A stretch of 41,715 nt of DNA from Parcubacteria group bacterium (lineage in GTDB: Bacteria > Patescibacteriota > Minisyncoccia > Phycocordibacterales > JABMNX01), in assembly GCA_016784305.1 (NCBI GenBank), contig JADHUY010000003.1, positions 1 through 41,715 of the forward strand. The letters are read 5' to 3'. The first letter of the stretch is position 1. Each line of letters opens with the position of its first letter. Made by a program: the position numbers and the translations under genes. The notes under the pieces are model-generated. The model was not told where the DNA came from, ran no database searches, and worked only from the letters and a program-made list of their open reading frames with translations. This document shows, in pieces, positions 25,669 to 33,788 of this stretch.

Positions 25669-25752
25669 CGGAGGAGGTGAGACTCGAACTCACAAGCGCT
25701 TGCGCGCGACGCATTTCGAATGCGCTCCGTTACCAATTCCGGGCACTCCTCC
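25669..25752 (-). tRNA. tRNA-Ser(CGA), CCA not encoded
   Basis: Minus strand GGAGGAGTGCCCGGAATTGGTAACGGAGCGCATTCGAAATGCGT...GAGTTCGAGTCTCACCTCCTCCG. Confidence 0.92.
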
Positions 25753-25788
25753 AGGTATTTATAGTGTGTGATATTGGGGGGAATTGTC

Positions 25789-25832
25789 CCGCTTTTTCTA
25801 ATTCACTACGTTCATAAGAACGCTGGACGCGG
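25789..25832 (-). repeat. tRNA-associated stem-loop element, copy E
   Basis: Minus strand CCGCGTCCAGCGTTCTTATGAACGTAGTGAATTAGAAAAAGCGG. Confidence 0.6.
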
Positions 25833-25880
25833 CTCGGCTTACGACCTCCCTGTGAGTCGGTCGGCTTCGCAGCCTGCGCC

Positions 25881-25900
25881 GTTCAATTCCCCGTGGGGTC
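25881..25900 (+). repeat. Perfect inverted 20-nt copy of the tRNA-Glu T-arm/3' acceptor
   Basis: gttcaattccccgtggggtc is the exact reverse complement of 25951-25970 inside tRNA-Glu. Confidence 0.95.
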
Positions 25901-25949
25901 TATTAAATCATAATTACCACACGCATTCGCGTGTGCCTCTTTGATTTCA

Positions 25950-26021
25950 TGACCCCACGGGGAATTGAACCCCGATTTGCAGGATGAAAACCTGCTGTCC
26001 TAACCATTAGACGATGGGGCC
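25950..26021 (-). tRNA. tRNA-Glu(TTC), CCA not encoded
   Basis: Minus strand GGCCCCATCGTCTAATGGTTAGGACAGCAGGTTTTCATCCTGCAAATCGGGGTTCAATTCCCCGTGGGGTCA. Confidence 0.94.
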
Positions 26022-26094
26022 GTGTAATAACGTATGTTATTAATCGGCAGTCTACTTTACACATTTAGCAGGTTTTCAGAAAACCTACCTATTC

Positions 26095-26181
26095 CCTCAT
26101 AAATATCGGGGATTCATTCGCCGGCTCGTGACCGGATGGAAACATTCTGCTCCCATTCCATAACAATTAGCGATGGGGCCG
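26095..26181 (-). pseudogene. Decayed tRNA-Glu-like copy
   Basis: Minus strand CGGCCCCATCGCTAATTGTTATGG...TCCATCCGG...GAATGAATCCCCGATA retains 5'-end and T-arm-like pieces. Confidence 0.5.
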
Positions 26182-26201
26182 TTAAATAGTGCTACCTATC
26201 T

Positions 26202-26250
26202 TAGCCATATTTTGCGACTCATTCAGTGATTGAGTCGCAAAATATGGCTA
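26202..26250. repeat. 49-nt inverted repeat related to 1613-1669
   Basis: TAGCCATATTTTGCGACTCA ttcagtgat TGAGTCGCAAAATATGGCTA. Confidence 0.93.
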
Positions 26251-26496
26251 AAATACTACAACATTTTTGTCCATTTGGCAAAAAAATAAGAAATTCATAT
26301 TGTAAAAAAAAGCCCTTAATTCCATCAAAATCTCGCAGGATTTTGATGGTATGCGGGTTTCGGTGGGTTTTTAGTAAGTTGGAAAAGAGAAGGCTTTAAA
26401 GCGTAGCTTTGTAGCCTTCAAGTGGCTATACTGGTTGGAATGGGTAAGAGGGGATGCAAAGGGCAGTCCTTTGCAATTTTAAGTAAGGTAATAAAA

Positions 26497-26922
26497 ATGG
26501 AAGACAAAGATACATATTTTGTGGCGGTTAAGCTATTCCTTGAGGATGATGGGAAGCTTTTTATATTTAAAGACAAATGGGGAGACTGGGATTTGCCGGG
26601 AGGCAGAATTAAAAAGGATGAGTTTAATGCACCTCTTGAGGAAGTCGTAGCTCGAAAGGTTAAAGAGGAGCTAGGAGAGGCTGTTTCCTACACGCTCGGC
26701 AAGCCTGAAGTTTTAATGCGACACGAAAGGGTAGAAGATGACACAGGAGAGACGGCGCGCATTTTTGCTGTTGGGTATTCCGCAAAATATGAAAGTGGCG
26801 AGGTGGTACTAGGCGAGCATCACACAGAAATGAAGTGGGTAGACAAGAATGAATTCAAACCAGAGGATTATTTCACAGGAGGATGGCTAAAAGGCGTTAA
26901 AGAGTGGCTTGGGGTAAGATAG
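26497..26922 (+). CDS. NUDIX hydrolase
   Basis: WDLPGGRIKKDEFNAPLEEVVARKVKEELGEAV, NUDIX-like box. Confidence 0.88.
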   Translation: MEDKDTYFVAVKLFLEDDGKLFIFKDKWGDWDLPGGRIKKDEFNAPLEEVVARKVKEELGEAVSYTLGKPEVLMRHERVEDDTGETARIFAVGYSAKYESGEVVLGEHHTEMKWVDKNEFKPEDYFTGGWLKGVKEWLGVR

Positions 26923-26956
26923 GGGGTGTATTTAGGAGAGTAAAGCAGTTTTTTGT

Positions 26957-27628
26957 TTACTCTACGCTTTCTTTTTTTCTGTTGAACATTTTTGTCAAAA
27001 AACCTTCTTGAGGGGTTACGTCTCCGGATGTCAGGTCCGCTCGCGAACTAAAAACATCTGCGGCTCTCTCAAGAAATCGTTTTGCCACATCTTTATCCTC
27101 TTCATCTTCGATAATGTATTGATACGACTGAGCCAATGTCTTTCTGTTAGCGTAATCAATCCTTAGTTTCCCAAAATGTAGATGTTGCTTAAGTGCATAT
27201 ACAAAAAGTGTAATGAAGATTAGGTTAAGAAGATAAAATCCTGGATTTTCGTACCATGTCCCGCTTATGCGAGGGATATAAACAGAAAAAATTGAAGCAA
27301 GCACGGAGGTGGCTAGTAAAACAGAAGTGATAAAACCGTATTTAAACCACTTCTCTCCTTCCGTTTTGTATTCACTTTCCTGATCCGCGTATGCCTGAGC
27401 AAATCGCTTTAATTCCATTGTTTGTATCTGTTCGTCTTTATTTTCCATTTCAGACAGTCTTTGTTTCAGCTCTTGATTTAATTCTTTAATATTTTCATCC
27501 TTCTGGTCTATAACAGAGCGATATCCAGATTCAATCTCTTGTCGCGACGCACTGTCTTCAGCTTTATGCTTGCGAAGCTGTTCGTTCAGGTAGTCTATCT
27601 CTTCTTGTTTGTTCCTCCTCCTTGTCAT
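26957..27628 (-). CDS. Coiled-coil protein with two TM segments, unknown function
   Basis: Charged coiled coil (EEIDYLNEQLRKHKAED...) then GFITSVLLATSVLASIFSVYI and FYLLNLIFITLFVYAL. Confidence 0.7.
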   Translation of the reverse strand: MTRRRNKQEEIDYLNEQLRKHKAEDSASRQEIESGYRSVIDQKDENIKELNQELKQRLSEMENKDEQIQTMELKRFAQAYADQESEYKTEGEKWFKYGFITSVLLATSVLASIFSVYIPRISGTWYENPGFYLLNLIFITLFVYALKQHLHFGKLRIDYANRKTLAQSYQYIIEDEEDKDVAKRFLERAADVFSSRADLTSGDVTPQEGFLTKMFNRKKESVE

Positions 27629-27699
27629 ATGCCTTATTTAATTGATAAATTGTGGATAAGATCCTTGTTAAGGATAACTTACGGTATTATACTTCCGGT

Positions 27700-28386
27700 A
27701 TGTATAAAAAGTCAATGATTATGAGGGATAGACCTTCAAAAAGACAGGCGGAGGTACTAAAGTTTATTACTGAGTTTCAAAAGGACAACAAGTACTCGCC
27801 GTCTCTAGCAGAAATCGCTGACTTTTTTGATGTGTCTACCTCAACTGTTCATCAGCACGTTTCTTATCTACGTAAAAAAGGACTATTAAAGACTGAAAAG
27901 CACAAGAAGCGGGCAATGAACATTCCTGCGAAGGGAGAAAATACACGTGAATTTAAAAATTTAGCTCTAAGTTCTTTTACGATACCCATACTAGGTGTTG
28001 CTAACGCAGGAACAGCGACCGCCTTTGCAGAAGAAAATATTGAAGGGTATTTAAAGGTTTCTAGGGATGTTCTAAATAGGCGAGACGGCATATTTTCACT
28101 ACGAGTTGAAGGTGATTCCATGAATAAAGCGAAAATTGGTGGAAAAAGTATCGCAGAAGGCGATTTTGTGCTGATTGACTCAGAGTATAGAAACCCGAAG
28201 AACGGTGACTACGTCCTTTCTATAATAGACGGCTGTGCAAATCTAAAGAAATTTAAGCGAGACAAAAAAACCGGTCAGATCACACTTGAATCTGAATCAA
28301 CCAATACAAGACACAAACCAATATACATATCAAGCGAAGATGACTACATGATAAATGGTAAAATAATAAGCGTAATTAAGAAATAG
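27700..28386 (+). CDS. lexA: LexA-like repressor (winged HTH + S24 peptidase)
   Basis: PSKRQAEVLKFITEFQKDNKYSPSLAEIADFFDVSTSTVHQHVSYLRKKGLL; NAGTA cleavage-site-like; VEGDSM catalytic Ser; LKKFKRD Lys. Confidence 0.88.
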   Translation: MYKKSMIMRDRPSKRQAEVLKFITEFQKDNKYSPSLAEIADFFDVSTSTVHQHVSYLRKKGLLKTEKHKKRAMNIPAKGENTREFKNLALSSFTIPILGVANAGTATAFAEENIEGYLKVSRDVLNRRDGIFSLRVEGDSMNKAKIGGKSIAEGDFVLIDSEYRNPKNGDYVLSIIDGCANLKKFKRDKKTGQITLESESTNTRHKPIYISSEDDYMINGKIISVIKK

Positions 28387-28388
28387 AC

Positions 28389-29465
28389 ATGGCAAAGAAA
28401 AACAAAGTAGTATCGCAAAGTTTGTTTTCTGATAATCGAAAAATACCAAATCCAATTTTTAAAACCATAGACTTATTTGCGGGAATTGGCGGAATTCGGC
28501 TTGGTTTCGAGAGTGTCGGAGGAGAAAATGTTTTTTCGTCAGAATGGGATAAGTATGCACAGGTGACATACCAAGCAAATTTTGGTGAGATTCCGTACGG
28601 CGATATAACTAAAATTAAACCGGAAGAAATTCCTGAGTTCGATGTGCTTTTGGCTGGTTTTCCATGTCAGCCTTTTTCTCAAGCTGGCTTAAAGCGTGGC
28701 TTCTCAGACACCAGAGGTACTTTGTTTTTTGATATTGCTAAAATAGTTGATTATCACAGACCTCGGGTTGTTTTTTTGGAAAATGTTAAGCGTCTTAAAA
28801 GTCATGACGGTGGAAATACTCTTAAAATCATAAAAGAGACATTAGAAAGTATGGGATATGAAGTACATGCGAAAGTCTTGAACGCAAAAGATTTTGGTGT
28901 GCCACAAAATAGGGAGAGGATTTATATAGTTGCTTTTCTTGGCAAAACTAATTTCCAGTTTCCGGAAGTGGGCGGAGTCGAGACAGATGTTGGTGATATT
29001 CTTGAGGAAAATGTGGATGGAAAATATACAATCTCAGATAAACTGTGGGCTGGTCATAAAAGAAGGAAACTAGAGCATAAAGAAAAAGGAAACGGGTTTG
29101 GGTATACGTTATTTAACAGAGAGTCTCCATATACCAATACTATATCTGCACGTTACTACAAGGATGGGTCAGAGATTCTTATTGAACAGAAAAATAAAAA
29201 TCCAAGAAAGCTAAGTCCGCGTGAAGCAGCAAGACTACAGGGGTATCCAGATGATTTTTATATCCCAGTAAGTGACGCACAGGCCTACAAGCAGTTTGGA
29301 AATAGTGTTGCAGTACCAGTTATATGTGAGTTAGCAAAAAAAATTGCTAAAGAGATGGAGACCATAAAGCCATATAAAGATAAAAGAAAGTCAATTAATT
29401 TAGAGAAAATCATGAGTGAAAATATTACTGCAACTAAAGATATTTTAGTATCTAGTAGAAAGTAA
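28389..29465 (+). CDS. DNA (cytosine-5-)-methyltransferase
   Basis: DLFAGIGGIRLGFE, GFPCQPFSQAG, FLENVKRL, QNRERIYIVAF, FGNSVAVPVI. Confidence 0.96.
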   Translation: MAKKNKVVSQSLFSDNRKIPNPIFKTIDLFAGIGGIRLGFESVGGENVFSSEWDKYAQVTYQANFGEIPYGDITKIKPEEIPEFDVLLAGFPCQPFSQAGLKRGFSDTRGTLFFDIAKIVDYHRPRVVFLENVKRLKSHDGGNTLKIIKETLESMGYEVHAKVLNAKDFGVPQNRERIYIVAFLGKTNFQFPEVGGVETDVGDILEENVDGKYTISDKLWAGHKRRKLEHKEKGNGFGYTLFNRESPYTNTISARYYKDGSEILIEQKNKNPRKLSPREAARLQGYPDDFYIPVSDAQAYKQFGNSVAVPVICELAKKIAKEMETIKPYKDKRKSINLEKIMSENITATKDILVSSRK

Positions 29466-29515
29466 TTTTCTCAGTAGTAATTGCTAGTAAAGTACGAATT
29501 AGCGGTAGAAGGTCT

Positions 29516-30454
29516 TTAAGCCCTTAGGTCATCTAGCTTTTTAAACGCTCCTACAGGTACCGTGATAGTGCCAGAGCCGCCCCCTCCTCCAGTTTCAGAG
29601 AGCCAAGAGGCTGATTTCGCAAAGTCTTCCATCTCTATGTACATCCAGTCAACAAACTCTCGATCAACTTGATTGTTTACTTCTCTAATTACGTATAAGA
29701 CCTGCATGCCAGTTGTTAGTTGTAAGTATAAATACCAAGGGAATCTTCGTGAATCCCATCCAAAAAATTGATTTGGGTTTTCTCCACCCCGATCTTTTTC
29801 CTTGGATTCGAGTAAGATAAATCTCCCCTCACTTTTTAATATTCCGTCAAAGTCAATCATTCCCTTTTTGTATCCTCCAAGTAAAACGTCAAGAAAAAAC
29901 CTATTTGAATAGACACCTCGAATTATATTTTGGCTGAACTCAGAGAGATACGCTAGCTCGTTAGTTTTTTTTGCAGAGTGTCTCTCACCGCTCTTTCTCT
30001 CAAATTTTGAAGTAATGTCTTCTAACGTGCACGGACTAAAAACATCGTTTTCGTATTTATAATATGTAAAATTTGGCTTAGGTATCTGTATTTCAATAAT
30101 ATTCTCATTTTCATCCTTTACCTTAAAGATTGTGCGGCCCCAGTCTTCATTGGAGGAATATTTAATAAAATACATTTCTTTAACCAAAGGAAATACTGAT
30201 AGTTTCTTATAAAACTGTATATAATCGTCTTGTTCGGTGTCGGACACCGTAACATAGATAAGATTATGCTGGTGAGATTCATTTCTGTTTCCAAAGAGAA
30301 ATTGGCCTCCATCAAGAATTTCATTATTACGGTTGCCAAAATATGTAAAAAGTTTTAATTCTGCCCTAAAGCCTAAACTTCTTGCCGAATAGAAACGTTT
30401 ATTTGAAATGGTGTCTGTTAAAATATTGTACAATCCCTCAATAAGGTCATTCAT
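29516..30454 (-). CDS. Putative type II restriction endonuclease (PD-(D/E)XK-like)
   Basis: Convergent to the MTase; MIDFDGILKSEGRFILLESKEKD fits D-x(n)-ExK. Confidence 0.6.
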   Translation of the reverse strand: MNDLIEGLYNILTDTISNKRFYSARSLGFRAELKLFTYFGNRNNEILDGGQFLFGNRNESHQHNLIYVTVSDTEQDDYIQFYKKLSVFPLVKEMYFIKYSSNEDWGRTIFKVKDENENIIEIQIPKPNFTYYKYENDVFSPCTLEDITSKFERKSGERHSAKKTNELAYLSEFSQNIIRGVYSNRFFLDVLLGGYKKGMIDFDGILKSEGRFILLESKEKDRGGENPNQFFGWDSRRFPWYLYLQLTTGMQVLYVIREVNNQVDREFVDWMYIEMEDFAKSASWLSETGGGGGSGTITVPVGAFKKLDDLRA

Positions 30455-30550
30455 ACTTAGGACAATATCTTTTTTATCAAAGTAAGTAAATAGATATCAA
30501 ATTTGTGAAAACGGAAAACGAAAACGAAAACGGGAAAACGGAAAACGGGG

Positions 30551-30586
30551 ATTAGTACAATATTCCATATATTTTTACGTTCTAAT
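30551..30586. repeat. 36-bp hairpin repeat, copy 1
   Basis: ATTAGTACAATATTCCATATATTTTTACGTTCTAAT, preceded by a GAAAACG-type tract. Confidence 0.85.
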
Positions 30587-30606
30587 TACTCTGGAACGAC
30601 ACAAAG

Positions 30607-31047
30607 TTAAGTAATCCAGTCACTAATTTTCTCTATCTCTGTTTTTGGAATGTTGTGCTGGAAATACTTCTTAGATATATCCTTCGGATAATGCTCTATA
30701 GTTGTGTAAATAGTGAGTAAGTTGGATTTTGGTATTTCTCTTTCAAACAAGCTCTTAATCCTTTCAATATCAACAGTTTCATCTTTGTCATTTATTATGA
30801 GAACGTAGGGGATGTCTTTTTTGAATTCTACACTTCTAGTATTTTTTATAATCAATCGTGCTGTTTGGAAAAATGTTTTGCTGTCAAATTCTTTTATGAT
30901 GCTACGAGCTCTCTCTAGTGTCTGGCCAGAAAGTAGGGCCAGCACTTCATCTGTTAAATCATTTTTCCATATTTTCTCCATAATGAACTCGCTGTCGGAA
31001 ATACTCTCCAATAAATGTGTAAAGAGAAACCTCTTTACGAATCCCAT
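30607..31047 (-). pseudogene. Alpha/beta-hydrolase-like C-terminal fragment
   Basis: IPYVLIINDKDETVDIERIKSLF...EHYPKDISKKYF resembles the acid/His end of the fold; no nucleophile-elbow region present. Confidence 0.45.
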
Positions 31048-31084
31048 ATGCAGATAGTTGCTGTTGCGAAAACGGAAAACGGGG

Positions 31085-31120
31085 ATTAGTACAATACTTC
31101 ATATATTTTTATGTTCTAAT
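31085..31120. repeat. 36-bp hairpin repeat, copy 2
   Basis: ATTAGTACAATACTTCATATATTTTTATGTTCTAAT. Confidence 0.85.
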
Positions 31121-31141
31121 TGGGAAAACGTGAAAACGAAA

Positions 31142-31177
31142 ATTAGTACAATACTCTATATATTATTATGTTCTAAT
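31142..31177. repeat. 36-bp hairpin repeat, copy 3
   Basis: ATTAGTACAATACTCTATATATTATTATGTTCTAAT. Confidence 0.85.
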
Positions 31178-31336
31178 TGCGACACGCTTTTACTAATTTA
31201 ATTGTACTGGTCCTCATTTTCTCACTTCAAACCTTTACAGGCCTCACTTTTTAATGTACGGTTCGTCCAGTTTTAGGATCTAAGAATCCCACTGTTCCCG
31301 CCTTTAATAGGCATCATACCAAAGGATAAGCGCCAA

Positions 31337-31690
31337 ATGGACCAAAGTATTAAGATTCCGAAAGCTCCGCTTGCGCGGACTCGTGAGCACCATGTAGCCA
31401 TAGGCAGCTCCGGTGGTTCAAAAAACACCGATGAGTATCAAAAAACTGCGGCCGAGCTGATGAACGACGACGAGCTTCGTGCCTACATGGAGAAGGAACT
31501 CCAAACTGTGCGCGAAGAACAAGCGAAGCTTGGCAAGGAGCGCAAAGGTCATGCGGATATGTTTCGTATGATTCGGGATAAGTTCCTTATGGCCAACCTG
31601 CGCTATCTCGCAGAAGTCGGCCGCCTACCCGATGGCTTCAACATCGAAGCGATCGAGGAGGAGCTCAAGGTTCCCGAGGGGATCGAGTGA
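31337..31690 (+). CDS. Hypothetical 117-aa protein, GC-rich relative to flanks
   Basis: MDQSIKIPKAPLARTREHHVAIGSSGGSKNTDEYQK...; coherent ORF followed by a GC-rich hairpin with T-run (cacccttccgtttcggcgggagggtggctttt). Confidence 0.65.
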   Translation: MDQSIKIPKAPLARTREHHVAIGSSGGSKNTDEYQKTAAELMNDDELRAYMEKELQTVREEQAKLGKERKGHADMFRMIRDKFLMANLRYLAEVGRLPDGFNIEAIEEELKVPEGIE

Positions 31691-31847
31691 ACAACCACCC
31701 AGCCACGAAACTGAAGCACCCTTCCGTTTCGGCGGGAGGGTGGCTTTTCTTTTTATGGGGTTAGCTTGTTTTTTTAAAAGTTTATATAACAAATCTGGTC
31801 CAAAAGACGAGCGCCAATAACCAAACCAATTGTGATAAAATTTACCT

Positions 31848-32243
31848 ATGAGCACATACGATTGGTACCAAACACTAATTAAACCAACATGGGCACCTCC
31901 ATCGTGGCTCTTTGGACCTGTGTGGAGCGTGCTTTATGCTTTAATAGCAGTTTCATTTGGCTTTGTGGGGTACAAGTTTTTCAAAGGCAACTTGTCTTTT
32001 TGGATTATATTACCCTTCATTTTAAATTTGATTTTTAACTTCGCTTTTACACCCCTTCAATTTGGGCTACAGAATAACGTCCTAGCAGCCGTGGATATTT
32101 TGCTCGTTCTTGCGACGCTCATTTGGGCTCTCATCGCTATTTGGCCACATTATAAGTGGGTGGTCTATATAAACATTCCATACCTTGCTTGGGTTTCTTT
32201 TGCCACAGTATTGCAATTTACAATTACATATTTGAATTGGTAA
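31848..32243 (+). CDS. tspO: TspO/MBR family protein
   Basis: WYQTLIKPTWAPPSWLFGPVWSVLYALIAVS...FNFAFTPLQFGLQNNVLA...YLAWVSFATVLQFTI. Confidence 0.92.
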   Translation: MSTYDWYQTLIKPTWAPPSWLFGPVWSVLYALIAVSFGFVGYKFFKGNLSFWIILPFILNLIFNFAFTPLQFGLQNNVLAAVDILLVLATLIWALIAIWPHYKWVVYINIPYLAWVSFATVLQFTITYLNW

Positions 32244-32293
32244 TATAGTTGTTCTGGATTTAAGGCTTTGGGATCTAGTGCTATAATGAGCGC

Positions 32294-32554
32294 ATGAGTA
32301 TAGAAAGAGAATTAGATGCCCTTCGTGGAGATGTGAGAAATACAAGACTTAAGCTTCGAAGAGAGGAAGCTCAACTTGATAAATATGAGCGTGCATTTAA
32401 TGAGGCTGAAGCGGATTTATCCCGAAAGCGTAAGGACGTAGAGAAATTAAAGGAAGAGATTTCAGACGCAGAGAATGCGTTTAAGCGTCTTCAGGCTGAA
32501 CTTAAAAGCGACATTGAGAAACAACATAGCGCACGAAGTTTGCCTAGTAGCTAG
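32294..32554 (+). CDS. Small coiled-coil protein
   Basis: 86 aa, heptad-rich. Confidence 0.6.
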   Translation: MSIERELDALRGDVRNTRLKLRREEAQLDKYERAFNEAEADLSRKRKDVEKLKEEISDAENAFKRLQAELKSDIEKQHSARSLPSS

Positions 32555-32572
32555 TCTTGCAATATCTCTAGA

Positions 32573-33496
32573 TTATCTAGTGTGCAGATGATTATAAATA
32601 TCTTCTAGAGCTTTTACGGCATCCCCTGCGGCAATATTGTTTTGATGGTACAGCTCATCTGTACAATCACCAGCTGCCCATATACCAGAGAGGCTTGTTT
32701 GCTGGTTCTTCCCATTCACCTTGATTCTATTTATTTTATCCATCTCAAGAAGTCCTTCCACAAAAGATGTATTTGGAACAAGTCCAATCTCAACAAAAAC
32801 TCCTGTTATCGTAAGATTTTTAATATCTGCACTTTCTTTATCTTTATATATCAGTCCGTTTACAAACTTATCTCCTTTTATCTCAACGGTTTCAGCGTTT
32901 AGCAGTGCTTTCATTTTTGGATTCTTAAGAACCTTTTCAACAGTTACCGGGTCTGCCTTAAATTGAGGAGAGCGATTGAGTAACGTAACACTCTTTGTGT
33001 AAGCTAGAAGTTGTGCTGCTGTCTCAAAGGCTGCATTTCCTCCTCCTATTACAACCACATCTTGGTTAGCAAAAAGCGGTCCATCACAACTCGCACAATA
33101 GGTGAGGCCCTTTTGGTCAAACTCCGCAGCGCCGGGTACATCCAGCTTTTTTCTGTCGGCACCAGCGCAAATAAGCACAGTTTTGCCTTCAAAGCTTTTT
33201 CCATCTTCAGTTCCTACTATAAAACCATCAGCGCTTTTCTCAATTTTATTTACAAGCGCTCCGTCTGATACCTCTACATATTCACCTTTGTATGCATCTA
33301 GATGTGCCTTAAGGGCTTTTGCTAAATCGTCCCCTGAAATAGAGATAGTTCCGACCCAGTTTTGTATGTCAGTTGATACTGAGCTTTGCCCGCCCCATTC
33401 TTTTGTTATTAAAGTTGTTTTTAACTGCTTTCTGGCAGCGTATACACCAGCAGCCACTCCGGCAGGTCCACCGCCGATTATTATTAAATCTTTCAT
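32573..33496 (-). CDS. Thioredoxin reductase-like FAD/NAD(P) oxidoreductase
   Basis: IIIGGGPAGVAAGVYAARK, CASCDGP redox motif, VVVIGGGNAAFETA, GIWAAGDCTD. Confidence 0.9.
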   Translation of the reverse strand: MKDLIIIGGGPAGVAAGVYAARKQLKTTLITKEWGGQSSVSTDIQNWVGTISISGDDLAKALKAHLDAYKGEYVEVSDGALVNKIEKSADGFIVGTEDGKSFEGKTVLICAGADRKKLDVPGAAEFDQKGLTYCASCDGPLFANQDVVVIGGGNAAFETAAQLLAYTKSVTLLNRSPQFKADPVTVEKVLKNPKMKALLNAETVEIKGDKFVNGLIYKDKESADIKNLTITGVFVEIGLVPNTSFVEGLLEMDKINRIKVNGKNQQTSLSGIWAAGDCTDELYHQNNIAAGDAVKALEDIYNHLHTR

Positions 33497-33553
33497 AAGC
33501 GATATTGTAACAAAAAACCTGCCGTATGGCAGGTTTTTTGTTTTTTTAATGTT

Positions 33554-33772
33554 TTATTTTAGTTTTGACCTCCTTAAGAAAGCAGGAACCGCCGTCAGGT
33601 TTCTAACCTGCCTGCCGGCAGGCAGGGCTCGCAAACTCGCTAAGGACCTCCTGGCCGAGCTCATCTGTCGTTCCAAGTATTCACGACATGACTGCGCTTC
33701 ATAAAAGCTAAAAACGATACGCAGGTATCGTTTTCTTAACGCTTTTGTGCCCCATTGGGGCGCAGTTCGCAT
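33554..33772 (-). CDS. Small ORF ending with a second FtsZ-like C-terminal peptide; possibly a relic
   Basis: ...[25 protein letters not shown]; the final 12 aa equal the FtsZ end encoded at 33789. Confidence 0.4.
   Translation of the reverse strand: MRTAPQWGTKALRKRYLRIVFSFYEAQSCREYLERQMSSARRSLASLRALPAGRQVRNLTAVPAFLRRSKLK
33607..33626. repeat. CCTGCCTGCCGGCAGGCAGG perfect palindrome
   Basis: 20-bp perfect palindrome; related sequence inside msrB. Confidence 0.9.
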
Positions 33773-33788
33773 TCTTGCGAATCAAAGC

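Noticed and set aside
25266-25771. ORFs 25266-25457, 25463-25771 and 25482-25736
   Set aside because: They read through tRNA-Ser(CGA), terminators and tRNA-end relics, so they are spurious.
30551-31177. Integron attC or CRISPR interpretation of the 36-bp repeats
   Set aside because: The GTTCTAA end does not fit GTTRRRY, spacing is irregular, only three copies are present and there are no cas or integrase genes.
33102-33704. 200-aa plus-strand ORF over the trxB-like gene
   Set aside because: Antisense shadow ORF; the opposite strand encodes a clear FAD/NAD(P) oxidoreductase.
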